A stretch of 64,000 bases of DNA from Tenrec ecaudatus (GCF_050624435.1 NC_134530.1:142578721-142642720), one strand, 5' to 3'. Shown: positions 22,376 through 36,317, counted from the first letter of the stretch. Made by a program: numbers and translations. Notes: generated by a model from the letters alone, not told the origin.

Positions 22376-23084
22376 TGAGTTGGCTTCTATTAGCAATGAT
22401 CACTCCAGGAGTCAGAGATTCTGGGGCTGCACACTTTGGAGTGTAATTCGGCTTTAAGGCACAGAGGAGCTGCGTCTGTGAGCATCCATTAAAGAAATGA
22501 AAGGGCCTTCTGAGAAAAGATCAGCACCTGTCCCATCTAGGTGGACAGGGGTAAACAGAGGACAACTTCATTATTATCTTATTAAAAACAAAACAAAAAA
22601 CCGTAATTGGCATGCTCTGTCTTAGACAAATCAAATGAAGGGCCTGACATGGCTTCAGAAAAGTATCAAGCTGGGTCTAGTCCCGAGGCATGGTGTTTAC
22701 AACTCAGGTAGGACCCAACTTTGATCAGCACAAGGAGAGCTAATGACAGGGACATCAGACTAACCTTGATGTTTCAGCTGGATACACTTGAAGACATGGC
22801 TTTGACTCAGAGACCAGAAGAACATGACTATCTGAGTCAGCCTACACAATGTCTGCTTCACTTGGGGTGTGTAAGGTCTTAGTCTTCTAACTTGCCCATT
22901 AAAGGAGATGTCAGTGATGGTGATCATCTCTATAATCCAGCTACTTACCAGAAACTCCCATGCATTCCTGTACAGTTGTTGGCTAGTTTCTCTCAGGACG
23001 CTCTGAGTCACCAAAGACCACTTGCTCCCGCAGAAGGCAGGCACTCTGACTCTGAATCTACCTCCCTTCACCATGTTGTGTGTA
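22376..23084. other. Unassigned intergenic sequence
   Basis: Between the two carrier genes. No exon-like or nameable repeat signal. Confidence 0.4.
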
Positions 23085-23180
23085 AGAAAGAGGGGTTTGC
23101 TGTTGTAAAGATCTACAACCTTTGGGGAGGTTCTACTCTGGCTTACAGGGTTGTTATCAGTTACAACCTACTCAATGGTA
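23085..23180 (+). repeat. AfroSINE-type SINE, 3' part
   Basis: 'gaggttctactctggcttac', then 'agggttgttatcagttacaa' and 'ctcaatggtagtgggctt' match the sense 3' half of the SINE. Confidence 0.5.
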
Positions 23181-23889
23181 GTGGGCTTTATTTTTTGTCC
23201 TGTAACATTTTATATGTTTATGACATTTTCAAATCTAGAGTTCATTACTAGAATCATCTTGAAACCAATTTGCCTGCTTTCATTACACTCAAATTCTAGT
23301 TTTATTAAAAATTATTGCCTTCTTTTGGGATAGATTTCAAATTTCATTAAAATGTGTATGAATCCTCTCTATTGGAAATCATACTAGACTCGCTTCTTTT
23401 ACTTTCTTTTTTGCAGAAACCAGAAAATGTGTCAACATCTTTACTGAGAACATGTTTGCCCCAAAATGTGCAGGGGAATGTTCATAGCAGATCTGTATAG
23501 CTTCATTTGTCATCACCAAACACAAGAAAACAGATGTTCTTTAATGGGTGAACCTATAAATCCGGTTATATTCATAAAGTGAACACTACCCATCCATAAA
23601 GAGAAATAGACTACTAACACAGGCAACAATGCGTGTGAAAAAAAACATGCTTCAAAAAGCTATCTTGTTTGGCTCTATTTATATGCCCTTCTAGAAAATA
23701 CAAACGCAGCAGTGACTATCGTGGGTAGGGGACTGAGGGAGGGACTACAGAGCTTTTGGAGGCATGAAACTGGTCTGTCTTTTGATCATGGTGTTGCCTA
23801 CAAATGAGTAAATGGAATTTGAATTGTTTCTAGCTCAAAAGAGCACGGAGAAGGTCAAAGTCATTTGTGACAGCCCTCAAACTCTAAGC

Positions 23890-24067
23890 CAATGGTTCAT
23901 AACCTTCCTAATGCAGTGAACCTTTAATACAGTTCCTCATGTTGTGGGAAACCCCAACCATAACATTATTTTTGTTGTAATTTCAAAACTGTAATTTTGC
24001 TACTGTTATGAATCAGGTGATCATTCAATCCCCAAAGGGGTCGAGACCCACAGGTTGAGAACCACTG
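23890..24067 (+). mobile_element. SPIN-type hAT MITE with target-site duplication
   Basis: A 178-bp element starts 'caatggttcataaccttcct' and ends 'cacaggttgagaaccactg', with 'cagttcctcatgttgtgg', 'tgtaattttgctactgttat' and 'ccccaaaggggtcgagaccc' inside. This is the SPIN (Space Invaders) non-autonomous consensus as I recall it. It is flanked by 8-bp repeats, ctctaagc (23882-23889) and atctaagc (24068-24075), which fit the known TCTA-centred SPIN target preference. SPIN moved horizontally into a few tetrapod lineages, tenrec among them. Confidence 0.88.
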
Positions 24068-24079
24068 ATCTAAGCCTTG

Positions 24080-24195
24080 CTCCTGAAATTGTGGTCCATC
24101 GACAAGCTGTGTCAGCATCACTGTGAGCTTATCAGAAATGCAGAATCCCAGGCCCACTCGCTAATAAAGAACCTGAACTTAGGCAAGAGCTCAAG
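24080..24195. repeat. MER5-like hAT-Charlie relic
   Basis: 'gtcagcatcactgtgagctt' and 'atcagaaatgcagaatccca' plus 'ggcccactc' recall the MER5 family shared by placental mammals. SPIN sits at its left edge. Confidence 0.5.
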
Positions 24196-24199
24196 AGTA

Positions 24200-25770
24200 G
24201 TTCATTTGTATACTGACTCGGAATCACTGTTGCCCAGAGCAGAGCAGATTTTGTACACCTCTGTTTTCCAACTCTTTTGCAGGGGTCAACAAACCTTTAA
24301 GAGGGAAGAACCAATCCTGTTTCTCATAACAACTTAAAAATCATTTGAGAGCTTTAAATATATATTTTACAAATGAAATCACGATGATCTGAATAATATC
24401 CTTTCAATGAAACTTTGTATGTACATAAGACTTGCCAGCTGCCGTTTTCAGATGCCTGATCTGTAAGGTAAGTCAGACAGTAAGAGGGAGCACGTAGACA
24501 CTTGATATGAACTCTTATTGACATGATTAGGTTCCAAAAACCAGTCCACGTGGGAACGCTGCAGTGTGTGAGAATGGAGAATGACCACATCAGATCACCA
24601 CATGAAGGTAACTTCATAGCTGCCAAATTACACCATTCCATACCTGCCCACGCACTGAGAATCATGGCGCTGTGAGATGCAACAACAGAGAAATGGTGGC
24701 AGCAGAACCAGGAAACCCGACAGGAGACAGCGCTCTGAGCAAAAGCAGCCTGCCTTCAGAGGAGGCTGCTGGCTGGGTGGGCTGCCTCCTGGCACTTGCT
24801 GGGGCGATACTCAGCCATCCACCAAGTTAGAACTGAGCATCTACGGGCAGAGGGCTTACTGCTACAGTGATGCGTCTGGGTATCTGTGGAAAGAACTGAA
24901 AGAGCTTTGGGAAGTTCCCTAAGCAGGAGAGAGGCCAAGGGATCCTGGGCGAACAGAGCACAGGCAGCAAGAGGGGTACCCGTGCAGGCACTGCTGGCCA
25001 GAGACCATCCTGCTCCAAGAACTCACCCCGAGTCTGGTCTCATCATGATTACCACCTGTACTTCCCTGACAATCCACAATCCTGAGTCATGGCATGAGCT
25101 CTGTGTGGCCATTGCAATGAATCCTCAAGCCCTGAAGCAGGGAACCCTGCTGCTGTGGTAGACTTAGTATCAGAATGAGCTCTCAGGTTACAGCTGGAGG
25201 CCCCTCTGACCTCCACCCCAGCCTTAGGCTGCTGGTCTGAACCTTCTTCGCCCTCTGAGGTGAGAAGAGGTCAGACACCACCACTTCATTTGACAGAAGG
25301 AATTGCCAAACTATGCAAACTTTCCATTTGGCTTAAAGAAGAGAACCAGACTCAATGATTGGGTAAAACATCAATTTTAAATGCACTGATTTTTCTTTTA
25401 GTGTATAAAACATTTCAAGCTCAGTTTTCTAAAAAAGGATTTATATACAAAATGGTTAGCATAAACTGTGACAACTGACCAAAGATTTTATAATGTTACT
25501 TTGTGGTATATCTAAATTCAATCAAAAAAATTTCAAGGTAGATTCAAAAGAGAATTGTAGGAATTCTGTGGATAAGAAGGATTTTAAGTTATTAAGAAAC
25601 TTTATCAAAATAATTATTTAATATATAGATTTTGTAATATATAAAACAAAGGGAAATATTTATCAACTCTGTCACCTTTCCTTTTATGGAAAGATAAATA
25701 TTTCTTTATAATCTAGGTTTTATAATACAATTAGGTGATTGTGGTAAGGACACAATGCAATATTTCACTT
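24200..25770. other. Intergenic and 3' flank of the SLC25A54-like gene, mostly unassigned
   Basis: The part adjacent to 25771 should contain the 3'UTR of the right-hand gene. It is AT-rich and includes an ATTAAA-type signal on the minus strand near 25618-25623, which is only a weak polyadenylation candidate. Elsewhere I see nothing nameable. Confidence 0.35.
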
Positions 25771-25949
25771 CTATGTTAATCCCACAAAGGGTTTCATTTT
25801 TTCATGAGCCACACAGCTAATGCCCACTGCAGGAAGCACTTTTATGATATTTGGGGTAATACCCCTGAAAAATCCCCTTTTTCCTTCTTTGTGATATATT
25901 TCTTGAATGAGATGAATCAGAGAAGATATTGGTCCTCCTTTCACATGGG
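25771..25949 (-). CDS. SLC25A54: SLC25A54-like exon 10 (terminal coding exon): carrier helix 6 and stop
   Basis: After an 'atatag' acceptor the exon completes an Ala codon split with exon 9. It encodes HVKGGPISSLIHLIQEIY, HKEGKRGFFRGITPNIIKVL and PAVGISCVAHEKMKPFVGLT, then TAG at 25773-25771. RGITPN.MKVLPAVGISYVVYENMK is the family pattern for helix 6. Here the Tyr of the cytoplasmic-side Y-E-x-x-K motif is His (AHEKMK). The C-terminus ends FVGLT rather than a GVTQK-like tail. Confidence 0.9.
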
Positions 25950-26144
25950 CTATATAATGAGAGAAAAAGTGGTAGAATTCAATATATAATGCATATACAT
26001 TAAGGCAGACAGTCCAATGATAAAAATGAATTTATAGGTCTAAATAATTTCAGAATCTCTACATACACACCTATATGATAGTACTGTGTTTTCTAATAGA
26101 GCAGGCATTGGACGTCTATATCTATTTAATAGCCTTTTGGCTAG

Positions 26145-26325
26145 GATCAAGTCAATTGCAATTCAGAGAGACACTGGGGCAGAGCAGAGCTCCCTCATAG
26201 GGTGTTCTGGACTGAAGCGGGTCACCAGGTCTTTCTCAGCAAGAGCTACTGAGTGGGTTTGAACTGTCAGCCTTTGGGTTAGCAGCCAAGCACTTCACCA
26301 TCATGCCAGCAGAGTTCCTGGAACT
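26145..26325 (-). repeat. AfroSINE-type SINE
   Basis: Antisense copy: 'caagtcaattgcaattcaga', 'gggtttgaactgtcagcctt', 'gggttagcagccaagcactt'. It lies in the last intron of the right-hand gene. Confidence 0.7.
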
Positions 26326-26924
26326 CTAATTACAAAGTTACACTACAAGTTCTGCTCCTCAGATGCTTTAGCAATATAGCAAGCTTTTGAGAGTCATGTG
26401 TAATTAGTGGCTAGTCATAAATTACAGAAAATACTAAAACATATTCCATAAAGGATCTCAAAGGGGCTTTTGGAACCATGAAAGACATCATTTGATAGAA
26501 ATATGGTTGGGTGACTGGGTGGATAGAAAAATTCATCATCTGAATTACAATAAATACTCAATTTTAATAACTAATGAAAAAAGAATGGAAGAATGTATAA
26601 GAAAATTACTTACCACATGATTCCTTAAATATTTCACTCAGGAAGATAATAATAAAACTATGTGGGCTTTTTCTCTCAAAAAGGGATAAAGAGATTTTCT
26701 TAGGATCCAAGTAGCTACTGTTTCACCCAGAAATCAATAAAGCAGAAACCCTGTCTGTACTGATTCATAGCTCCTTTCTACATGGATCAGAAGATCAATA
26801 CTGGATTCACTTTCGCAAATGTACTGAGTGATTCCTGCAGCACAGGACAGCAGAAGCAGGGGATTCCCTGTCCGTGTGACATCACGGTGCAGCCAGCAGG
26901 ACTGTGTCTGCTCTTCTCCATCTC

Positions 26925-27095
26925 CCTGCCATCGAGCTGATTCCACGTCCCAGTAACCCTACAGGACAGAGTGGAGCTGCTCCTGCGGGTTTCCGAGGCT
27001 GTAACCTTGATGAGGGCAGGAAGCCTCTCCTTTCTCTCTGGGAGCAGTTGGTGAGTTCAAACCACTGACCGTGCAGTTAGCAGCCCAACATGGAA
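26925..27095 (-). repeat. AfroSINE-type SINE
   Basis: Well preserved antisense copy: 'ctgccatcgagctgattcca', 'ccctacaggacagagtggag', 'gggtttccgaggctgtaacc', 'gcagttagcagcccaacatg'. Confidence 0.8.
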
Positions 27096-27382
27096 CATGG
27101 TTGTTCCCTGTGGTCCTTCGGCATTGCAATCCGTTTACAGAGCTCAGCAGTAACGGGAGGGCACAGGAAGGTCCTAACCACTATGTGGGCGAGTCATAAA
27201 CTCTGTACACCAGAAAAGACTCGTCAATAAAACACGAATTCCAGATTCACATTTTATAAGTCAAAGATTTTGATCTAGTGATCATTTCTACCATCTTTGT
27301 TTTTCATCATTTATTTTAATTCATTGAAAATATACTTCTATAGCTTACTTATCATTACTTCATTGAACAGAAAACAACTTAC

Positions 27383-27533
27383 CTTGAGCCTGCAATCGAG
27401 TTCTAAGTAGGTTCAGAGGAAAGCTGGCTAACTGACCGCAAGTGCTGGACAATGTACAACACCCCAGCAAAATCATTACCCCGGGGTTTACAGAGTTCTT
27501 GGCATAATGTTCGAGACAATAATTCTTCAAAAG
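27383..27533 (-). CDS. SLC25A54: SLC25A54-like exon 9: carrier helix 5
   Basis: The acceptor is 'ctgacag' and the donor 'gtaagt'. The 151-bp exon (phase 0 in, phase 1 out) encodes [18 protein letters not shown], then [18 protein letters not shown] and [14 protein letters not shown]. This is the third carrier repeat with its signature P-x-x-x-x-R (PLNLLR); the acidic position is Asn. SCaMC-1 also lacks an acidic residue there (PLALVR, from recall), so this is a family trait and not a defect. Confidence 0.92.
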
Positions 27534-28330
27534 CTGTCAGAGAAGAGAGTAGTGGACACCTTTTAACTACTATGTGAGCCTTTGTTCACTCCCTTTCAAA
27601 TTCTTGAGCAATTTCTTTATGAAGGAAACAGTATTTCCACAAATGTTTTTGGGTTTAATCCCTATAGAAACGTGATGAGTCAGTACATTTGTTCTACTCG
27701 ACACATTTCATAAATGAGAAAATAAATCAGAAAGACTTAATATCAGGACCAGTCATAATGTTTACTAATGGTTGACAAACTTTTCACTTAATCTCGATTA
27801 CTTGATTTCAATTGTTCTTGCCAAAATCTTTACAAAGCTTCATTTCCACTCCTGGTTACACACAAAGGGAGGTGCCTGCTGTCCTATCAGGGAAAGGATG
27901 CACAGATATTTTCAAAAAGTTTATCTCTGCATATCGTGCTTGTCTTTGTGCGTGTGTCTTGAGAGTGTTTTGTTTATGTTGTTTGATTTGGCTTGGTTTG
28001 TGTGTAATGATCATCAAAGGTCTGAGTAAAATTCTGAAGAACAGAATGCTGTGGAGAGGGACGCCTGCACAGCCCATCCTAGGCTGAAGAAAGACTAGCA
28101 TTTCCCATTGTTCCTTCCCTTGAATGACAAATGCTCCAGAGAAATTATTTTAGGAAGACTTGATTTTAAACACTTTATTTCAATCATGGAACAAGAGAGA
28201 GCTGTGTAATATCAGTCTAGTATGAAAACAAAATATTCAACTGGGGAAATGAAAGAATGGTAGAAGCCCAACATTAGCAATAGCAACTGCCTGATTTTAA
28301 TAAATCATAGAAGCAAAAATAATGAGGGAA
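27534..28330. other. Intron 8 sequence, unassigned
   Basis: No exon or nameable repeat seen. The part near 27890-28090 ('gtcctatcagggaaaggatg', 'gtttgatttggcttggtttg') loosely recalls the T/G-rich part of the L1 3'UTR near 8190-8330. Confidence 0.35.
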
Positions 28331-28349
28331 AGGAATGCATGCTATAATA

Positions 28350-30067
28350 TATGGCTATAAAAATAATCATATTTCTATGGAAAATCCCAAAAGTTCCACA
28401 AGGGGAGTACTGCAAGCAATAGAGGAGTTTGGCAGAATGGCAAGATACAAGATCGACAAACAGAAATCCATCGGATTGTTATACACAGCGGATAAGACCA
28501 CAGAAGAAGAGATCAAAAAGGTGGTACCCTTCACAATACCCAAATACAAATTGAAATATCTAGAGATATACCTGACTAAAAAAACAAAAGATCTATACGG
28601 GGAGAACTATAGAACACTATTACATGAAGCCAAGAGTGACCTCAACAAATGGAAGAATATTCCATGCTCGTGGATTGGAAGACTCAATATAGTTGTCAGT
28701 TCTGCCAAAAGCACCATATAATTTTAATGCCACCCCGATACAACTACCATTATCTTTCTTCAAAGAAATGGAAACACTGATTACCAACTTCATATGGAGA
28801 GGGAAAAAGCCCAGAGTTAGCAGACAACTCCTCAAGAAGAAGGACTCCATGGGAGGGCTTTCTTTACCTGACTTTGGAACATACTATACAGCCGCAGTTC
28901 TCAAAACCGCATGGTATTGGTACAATGACAGATATGCAGACCAAGAGAAAAGAACTGAAAACCCAGAAATAAAGGCATCAGCATACGGACAACTGATCCT
29001 TGATAATGGCCCCAAAAATATCAAATGGGAAGCAGATGCCCTCTTTAACAAATAAATGGTGCTGGAAAAATGGATATTTACCTGCAGAAAAATGAAGCAA
29101 TACCCTTATCTCACTTCAATAAACTCAAGGTGGATCACAGACTTGAAGTTAAACCCCAAACTATTAGGGCCATCAACGAGGGAATTGGGACCAACTTGAG
29201 AACTTTGGCACAGGAATACACAGGCTATCAGAAATAGGAAAGGACACAAACACAGAGGAGGCACAAATTGACAAATGGGATATACTCAAGATAAAACACT
29301 TGTGTACATCTAAAGAATTCACCAAGAGAGTAATAAGAGAGTCCACGGACTGGGAAAACATCTTTAGCAATGACACATCAGACAAAGGCCTTATTACTAA
29401 AATCTACAATACTCTGCTAGCTTCCAAAAAGAAAAAAACTAATAGCCCATTTGAGAGGTGAGCAAAGGACATGAACAGAAGTTTCACAGGGGCAGAAATC
29501 TGAATGGCCAACAAACACATGAGAAAATGTTCCCGATCTTTAGCCATAAGAGAAATGCAAATGAAAACAACAATGAGGTACCACCTAACACCCTCAAAGG
29601 TAGCCCAATTCAAAAAATCAGAAAGTAACAAGTGTTGGAGGGGCTGTGGGGAGACAGGAACTCTCATCCACTGCTGGTAGACCTGTAAGTATGTACGACT
29701 ACTAAGGAAATCAATCTAGGGATATCTAATACAGATGGAAATAGAGTTACCATATGACCCAGCAATCCTCCTACTGGGCATATACCCAGAAGAGGCAAGA
29801 AACAAACCAAGGCCAGACATCTGTGCTCCAATGTTCATTGTGGCACAGTTCACAATTGCAAGGAGCTGGAAGCAACCTAAATTTCCATCAACTGACTATT
29901 GGATTAAAAAACTGTGGTATATACATACAATGGAGTACTACGCATCACTAAAAAGCAGTGATGAACGTATGAGGCATATAGCGGCATGGGAAGAACTGGA
30001 GGAAATCATGCTAAGCGAAGTAAGTCAGGCACAAAAGGACAAGTACAACATGAGCCCGCTAAGGTAA
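28350..30067 (+). pseudogene. L1 ORF2 C-terminal remnant
   Basis: Blocks with NIPCSWIGRLNIV, WRGKKPRVSRQLLKKKD and LPDFGTYYTAAVLKTAWYWY appear near 28645-28925. The end block carries YDPAILLLGIYPEEARNKPR near 29750 and finishes with LSEVSQAQKDKYN, the typical L1 ORF2 terminus. Frameshifts separate them. Confidence 0.85.
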
Positions 30068-32592
30068 GTATTAAAAAAAAATTTTAATGCAAAAGGGGCA
30101 TAGGGAAAAAGCTACTTATACAAACATTCTTGGGGTGAGGACCATGCAGTATGGCAGAGACCAGATCAAATCCAGGGATGCACATGGTAGACAATGGGGA
30201 GGAGGTGGGGAAAGGAAAAAAAAAGGATGAATATAAGGAAGAAATGGGGAGTGGGGGCATGGGGCGCTAACCCACCCAAGGGAAGGGTGTTGTTTGTATC
30301 TCCACTGGGAAGGAGGGACCAGACTTCAACCCAGTGCCTCAAGGTGTGAATGCAACATCCTGGCGTGAAGTAGGGAACCAGTGGCGAGGTCTGGGAGGCT
30401 GGCCCCAGTACCAAATATTAAGTGGATGCCTGCCCCTCCCCCCAGAAGAGTTTGTTTCAAAGGACGACATTGATTCTGCAGCTCCAGGAGAGGGACATGT
30501 CTGATCTGAGCACACGGAAGCAGATGAAGGGGAAGGAGGAGAGAGTGGAGCACAGCCTGGCCAACCAGGATGTGAGGATGATGTTCCTGATTGGAGCAGC
30601 CAGTCCACAGAGAGGACAACATGGCTGGACCCACAATGAGACATGATGCCCCTCATTGAGCCATGGTACTACAGGGGACAGCACCGGAGACACAGTGTGG
30701 GAACTGCACCTGACCTGATCCCACCACACCGAGGCAAAGCACTGGGGGAGTGCAGTGGAACAGCAAGGGAATGGAGTGGCAAGGTCCCAGGGAATGCTGA
30801 AAGTGGACTCTGGGGCCAGGGCGTGGTGCCCCAACAGACTGGACTGGAGAACACTCCTAAAGGCCAACAAGCGATCCTTGAACTAACTACAAGCTTATCT
30901 TTCTTGGTGTCTTTTGTTTTGTTCTGTGTCAGTGGTTTGCTTTTGTTTTGTTGTATACTGTTGCTTTGCTTTCCTCTGTCTTGTTTCTGTGCATGTTATT
31001 ATCTCCGCAGGTCTGTCTAAATAAGATAGGCTGGATGAATTATCTGGAGGAAAAACAACGGGACCAACAGTTCCGGGGGGACTTGGGATGGGGGAGGTGG
31101 GGGGTAAGGAAGTGGTTGTTAACAAACCCAGGGACAAGGGAACAACAAGGGATACAAATTGGTGGTGAGGTGGGCGTGGCAGGCCTGGTAGGGAATGATC
31201 AAAGGTAAGGTAATTAAGAGGTTTAGCTGTAACCCAGGTGGGGACGGAGCATGATAGTGGGGCAGGAGGAAAGTCAAGGTTAATAGAGGAAAGAGCTAGG
31301 AGCCAAAGGGCATTTATACAGGTCTAGACAAAGACGTGTACAAAGGCAAATATATATGTGAGGATGGGGAAATAGATCTATGTGTCTATATTTATAGGTT
31401 TAGTATTAAGGTGGTGGAAGGACCTTGAGACTCCACTCAAGCACTCCCTCAATGCATGAGTACTTTCCTCTATTAAATTGGCATTCTATGATGCTCACCC
31501 TCCTGACACAACCGCTGAAGCCAAAGCGGTTGAACAAGCAAATGTGGTGAAGAAAGCTGATGGTGTCTGGCTATCAAAAGAGATAGCGCCTGGGGTCTTA
31601 AAGGCTTGAAGATAAACAAGCGGCCATATAGCTCAGAAGCAACAAAGCCCACATGGACGAACACACCAGCCTGTGTGATCACGTGGTTCCGAAGGGAGCA
31701 ATTATCAGGCATCAAAGAACAAAAAAATCGTATCATTGGGTGCGCACCTCCATGATATGATCGCCGACCACAAACGGTGCATAAGCAAATGTGGCATACA
31801 AAGCTGATGGTGCCCGGCTATCAAAAGGGATAGTGTCTGGGGTCTTAAAGACTTGAAGGTGAATAAGCGGCCATCTAGCTCAGAAGCAACAAAGCCCACA
31901 TGGAAGAAGCACACCAGCCTGTGCAATCACAAGGTGTCGAAGGGATCATCAGAACAAAAAAAAAAAATCTTACCATAGTGAATGAAGGGGGAAGTGCAGA
32001 GTGGAGACCCAAAGCCCATTTGTCTGCCATGGGAGATCCCCTCACAAAGAGGAGATGAGTCAGTCAGGGTGCAATGTAGCACCGATGAATACAGCTTTCC
32101 TCCAGTTCCTAAATGCTTCGTCCCCCACCAATTATCATGATCCGAATTCTACCTTGCGAGTCTGGATAGAGCAGAGGATGTACACTGGTGCAGATAGGAG
32201 CTGGAGGCACAGGGAATCCAAGGCAGATGATACCTTCAGGACCAGGGGTGTGAGGGGCGATATGGGGAGGGTAGAGGGTGAGTGGGCTAGAAAGAGGGAA
32301 CCGAGTACAAGGATCTACATGTGACCTCCTCCCTGGGGGACAGACAACAGAAAAGGGGGTAAGGGAGATACCGGACAGGGAAAGATATGCCAAAATAATA
32401 ATTTATAAATTATCAAGGGCTCACGAGGGAGGAGGGAGGGGAAAAAAGAAGACCTGATGCAAAGGGCTTAAGTGGAGAGCAAATGCTTTGAAAATGATGA
32501 GGGCAAAGAATGTACAGATGTGCTTTACACAATTGATGTATGTATGGATTGTTATAAGAGTTGTATGAGTACCTAATAAAATGTTTAAAATA
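30068..32592 (+). repeat. L1 3'UTR with the tandem module (second copy)
   Basis: It aligns along its length with 7454-9898. The duplicated module recurs at 31570 and 31817 (spacing about 247 bases). Confidence 0.8.
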
Positions 32593-33905
<1,313 letters not shown>

Positions 33906-33907
33906 GG

Positions 33908-33995
33908 ACAATCCAAACCAAACTCACTGCCATCGAGTCAATTTGACGCATAGTGATCCTACAGGGCAGGGGACAACTGTAGGCTCCAATCATCT
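33908..33995 (-). repeat. AfroSINE-type SINE, partial
   Basis: 'actgccatcgagtcaatttg' and 'agtgatcctacagggcag' mark an antisense 3'-half copy. Confidence 0.7.
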
Positions 33996-34119
33996 GTGTA
34001 TGATCAATATTCTTATGCCACTGTACTTCTGATAGAGAGTTTAGGGGACTTAAAGTCACGGTGATTAAGAGCAAATTTTAGATTCTCTTCTCATAGCCAC
34101 TTTGGTATCTCTTTTGTCT

Positions 34120-35465
34120 TTATTATTATTATTAAAGGATCATTTTATTGGGAGCTCTTACAGCTTTTATTACAGCCCATATAGCAATTGTATCAAGCCT
34201 ATTTGTACATATGTTGCCATCATTATTTTCTAAACATTTACTTTCTATTTGAGCCCTTGGTATCAGTTCCTCCTTTTTCCCTTCCTCCCCCTCTCACTCT
34301 TGTGACCTCTTGATAAATTATAAATTATTATTATTTTCATATTTTACACCTACTGCTATCTTCCTTCCCCCACAGTTTCTGTTGTTCATCCTCTCGGAGG
34401 GGCTGGGTGGTTACGTGTGAGTCATTGCCATTGGTTCCCCCTTCCTCCCCTCCTCTCCCCTACCCTGCTGGCATTGCTACTCCCATTCCTGTTCCTGGAG
34501 TCCGTGTGTTGTGAAATCTGATCTCCTCTCTGGATCTGTGCACATGCTGCAGTATCGCCTGCAGTAAAAGTGATAGTGGGGTGAGGAAGCCTCAAGGAAC
34601 CAGAGGAATATTGTGCGTTTCATTGGTGCTTTACTGCGCCCTGGTTGATTCATCCCTTCCTTGTGACCCTTCTGTGAGGGGATGTCCCATTGTTTACAGA
34701 TTGATTTTGGGTCTCTGATCTGAGCTCCTTGTTCTCAACAGTATGTTTTTGTTTCTTTGTTTGTTTGTTTTTCCTCTGATTTCTGTTACCTGATCCTGTG
34801 AATGCCTCACAATCCCACATGCTGGTGTGCTTCTTCCATGTGGGCTTGCTGCTTCTCTGCTAGATGGCTGCATGTTTATCTTCAAGCTCTTAACACCCCA
34901 GATGTGATATCTTTGAATAGCTAGTCACCATCAGCTTTCTTCACCACATTTGCTTATGCACCCATTTTGTCTTCAGATTGCGCCAGGAGGGTGAGCATCA
35001 CAGAATGCCACGTTGTTAAAGTGTCTTTGCTTTGAGGCAGGGCTTAAGCAGATTCCCCAAGTCCGTGCACTACCTCAGCATATAGCCAGATACATATATG
35101 TACAGAGGCCAATATCTCTAGTTTTATGAATTTTGTCACACCTATGTTTATACCTCTATCCATAGCTTTGCTTCCTAGATCTTTCCCCTCTTTTTTTTTA
35201 ACCTTCCACCTGCCCCACCATCATGCTTGCCCTTCTTCTGCCTCCTAGTAATTCCTCTCAACTAGATTGCTGTTGCTCCAACAGCCCCAGAATATCTACA
35301 TCCTCCTTATTGTTGATTTTAATTCCCTAGTTGTTCCCTGTCTATGGCACTGTTTGCTCACCACTCCCTTCCCTCACCTCCTCCTCCCCCAAGTCCCTCC
35401 AGAACCATCAGTCCTGTTGCTTTCTCCTGGAGCTTGCTCCCCATGCCTCTTAATTTTCTTTCTTG
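34120..35465 (-). mobile_element. L1 3'UTR fragment (minus orientation)
   Basis: The complement of the L1 tail: 'aggatcattttattgggagc' at the left, 'ccatgtgggcttgctgcttc' near 34840 and 'ttaacaccccagatgtgata' near 34888. It extends through the pyrimidine-rich part of the 3'UTR. Diverged. Confidence 0.75.
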
Positions 35466-35474
35466 TCTTTTAAA

Positions 35475-35770
35475 TGACTTTTGCTTTCTTCATGAATGAT
35501 GTTCTTGATGTCAGCCCACAGTTCATCAGGTCTTCTGTCATTAGTGTTTAATGCATAAAATCTTATCTTAAGATGTTCTCTATAGTCATGTGACATAGAC
35601 TTAAGATCGTATTTTGTCTCTTGTGGACATTTATCTTAATTTTCTTCACCTTCAACCTGAATTTACATATGAGTAATTAAGGTCTGTACCATAGTGAGCG
35701 TCTGGCCTGGTTTTAGCTGCTAATATTAAGCTGATAATAATTCCTTCCATCTCTGAATTTCCATAGTCTT
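35475..35770 (-). mobile_element. RTE-type LINE fragment
   Basis: 'tttcttcatgaatgatgttc', 'agttcatcaggtcttctgtc' and 'tctggcctggttttagctgc' parallel the RTE at 56165-56430. Confidence 0.7.
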
Positions 35771-36209
35771 TCATATTTACTTTTCTTCTAGAGTTTATAT
35801 TTTGCACAATCAATATGTGTATTGGTTGCATTTTTCCTTCTGGACTATAAACTCCACTACCAAATTCTCTGTATGATTCTTCCCTGGATCCCTACAGCAC
35901 CTAGCATATAACTAAAATTTAGTGGGTTCAAGATACAAATTTGACCAACTAATGAGTTACTGATTTTATAAAACAATTAGTCAACAAAATTTCCATCTGC
36001 TTGGGGCACCTACAATATATCCCTTGTCTTAAAGAAAGAAAAAAAAAAGGTCTACCAAGGCCAACTGACATTTGAAATGAGAGTTAAATTTTGTAGGTAT
36101 GAATATCAATTTATTGTCCATAATTCTGATTTTAGATTCATTCACTTATAATGAGTTATGATTTGCATTAGAAGAATGAGTTAAGTAAAAATTTTGTAAG
36201 AATGCATAC

Positions 36210-36317
36210 CTCTAGTGGATAAATACAGGTCTGAGCAGTCACACCAGCCAATGAACCAGATATAAATCTCTCAGGATTTCCTACTTTAGCACCATCAAAA
36301 CTAAGCCATTTCTTGAA
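36210..36317 (-). CDS. SLC25A54: SLC25A54-like exon 7: carrier helix 3
   Basis: The 108-bp exon, phase 0 at both ends, has acceptor 'gtacag' and donor 'gtatgc'. It encodes [18 protein letters not shown], then [25 protein letters not shown](M/L)AG.TAQT.IYP.E is the helix-3 pattern of SCaMC carriers, and the exon ends in the middle of the second P-x-[DE]-x-x-K signature. With exon 6 it forms Y-E-Q-F-K, the first cytoplasmic-side salt-bridge motif. Confidence 0.95.

Larger units (their letters stand above)
28350..32592 (+). mobile_element. 5'-truncated L1 retrotransposon
   Basis: It starts inside the reverse-transcriptase domain ('ggaaaatcccaaaagttcca') and continues to the ORF2 end near 30067 and a 2.5 kb 3'UTR. 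It ends 'tacctaataaaatgttt' and an AT tail. It is clearly of the same family as the 1.6-9.9 kb copy and less decayed in its ORF2 C-terminal part. It lies in the intron between exons 8 and 9, antisense to the gene. Confidence 0.9.
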
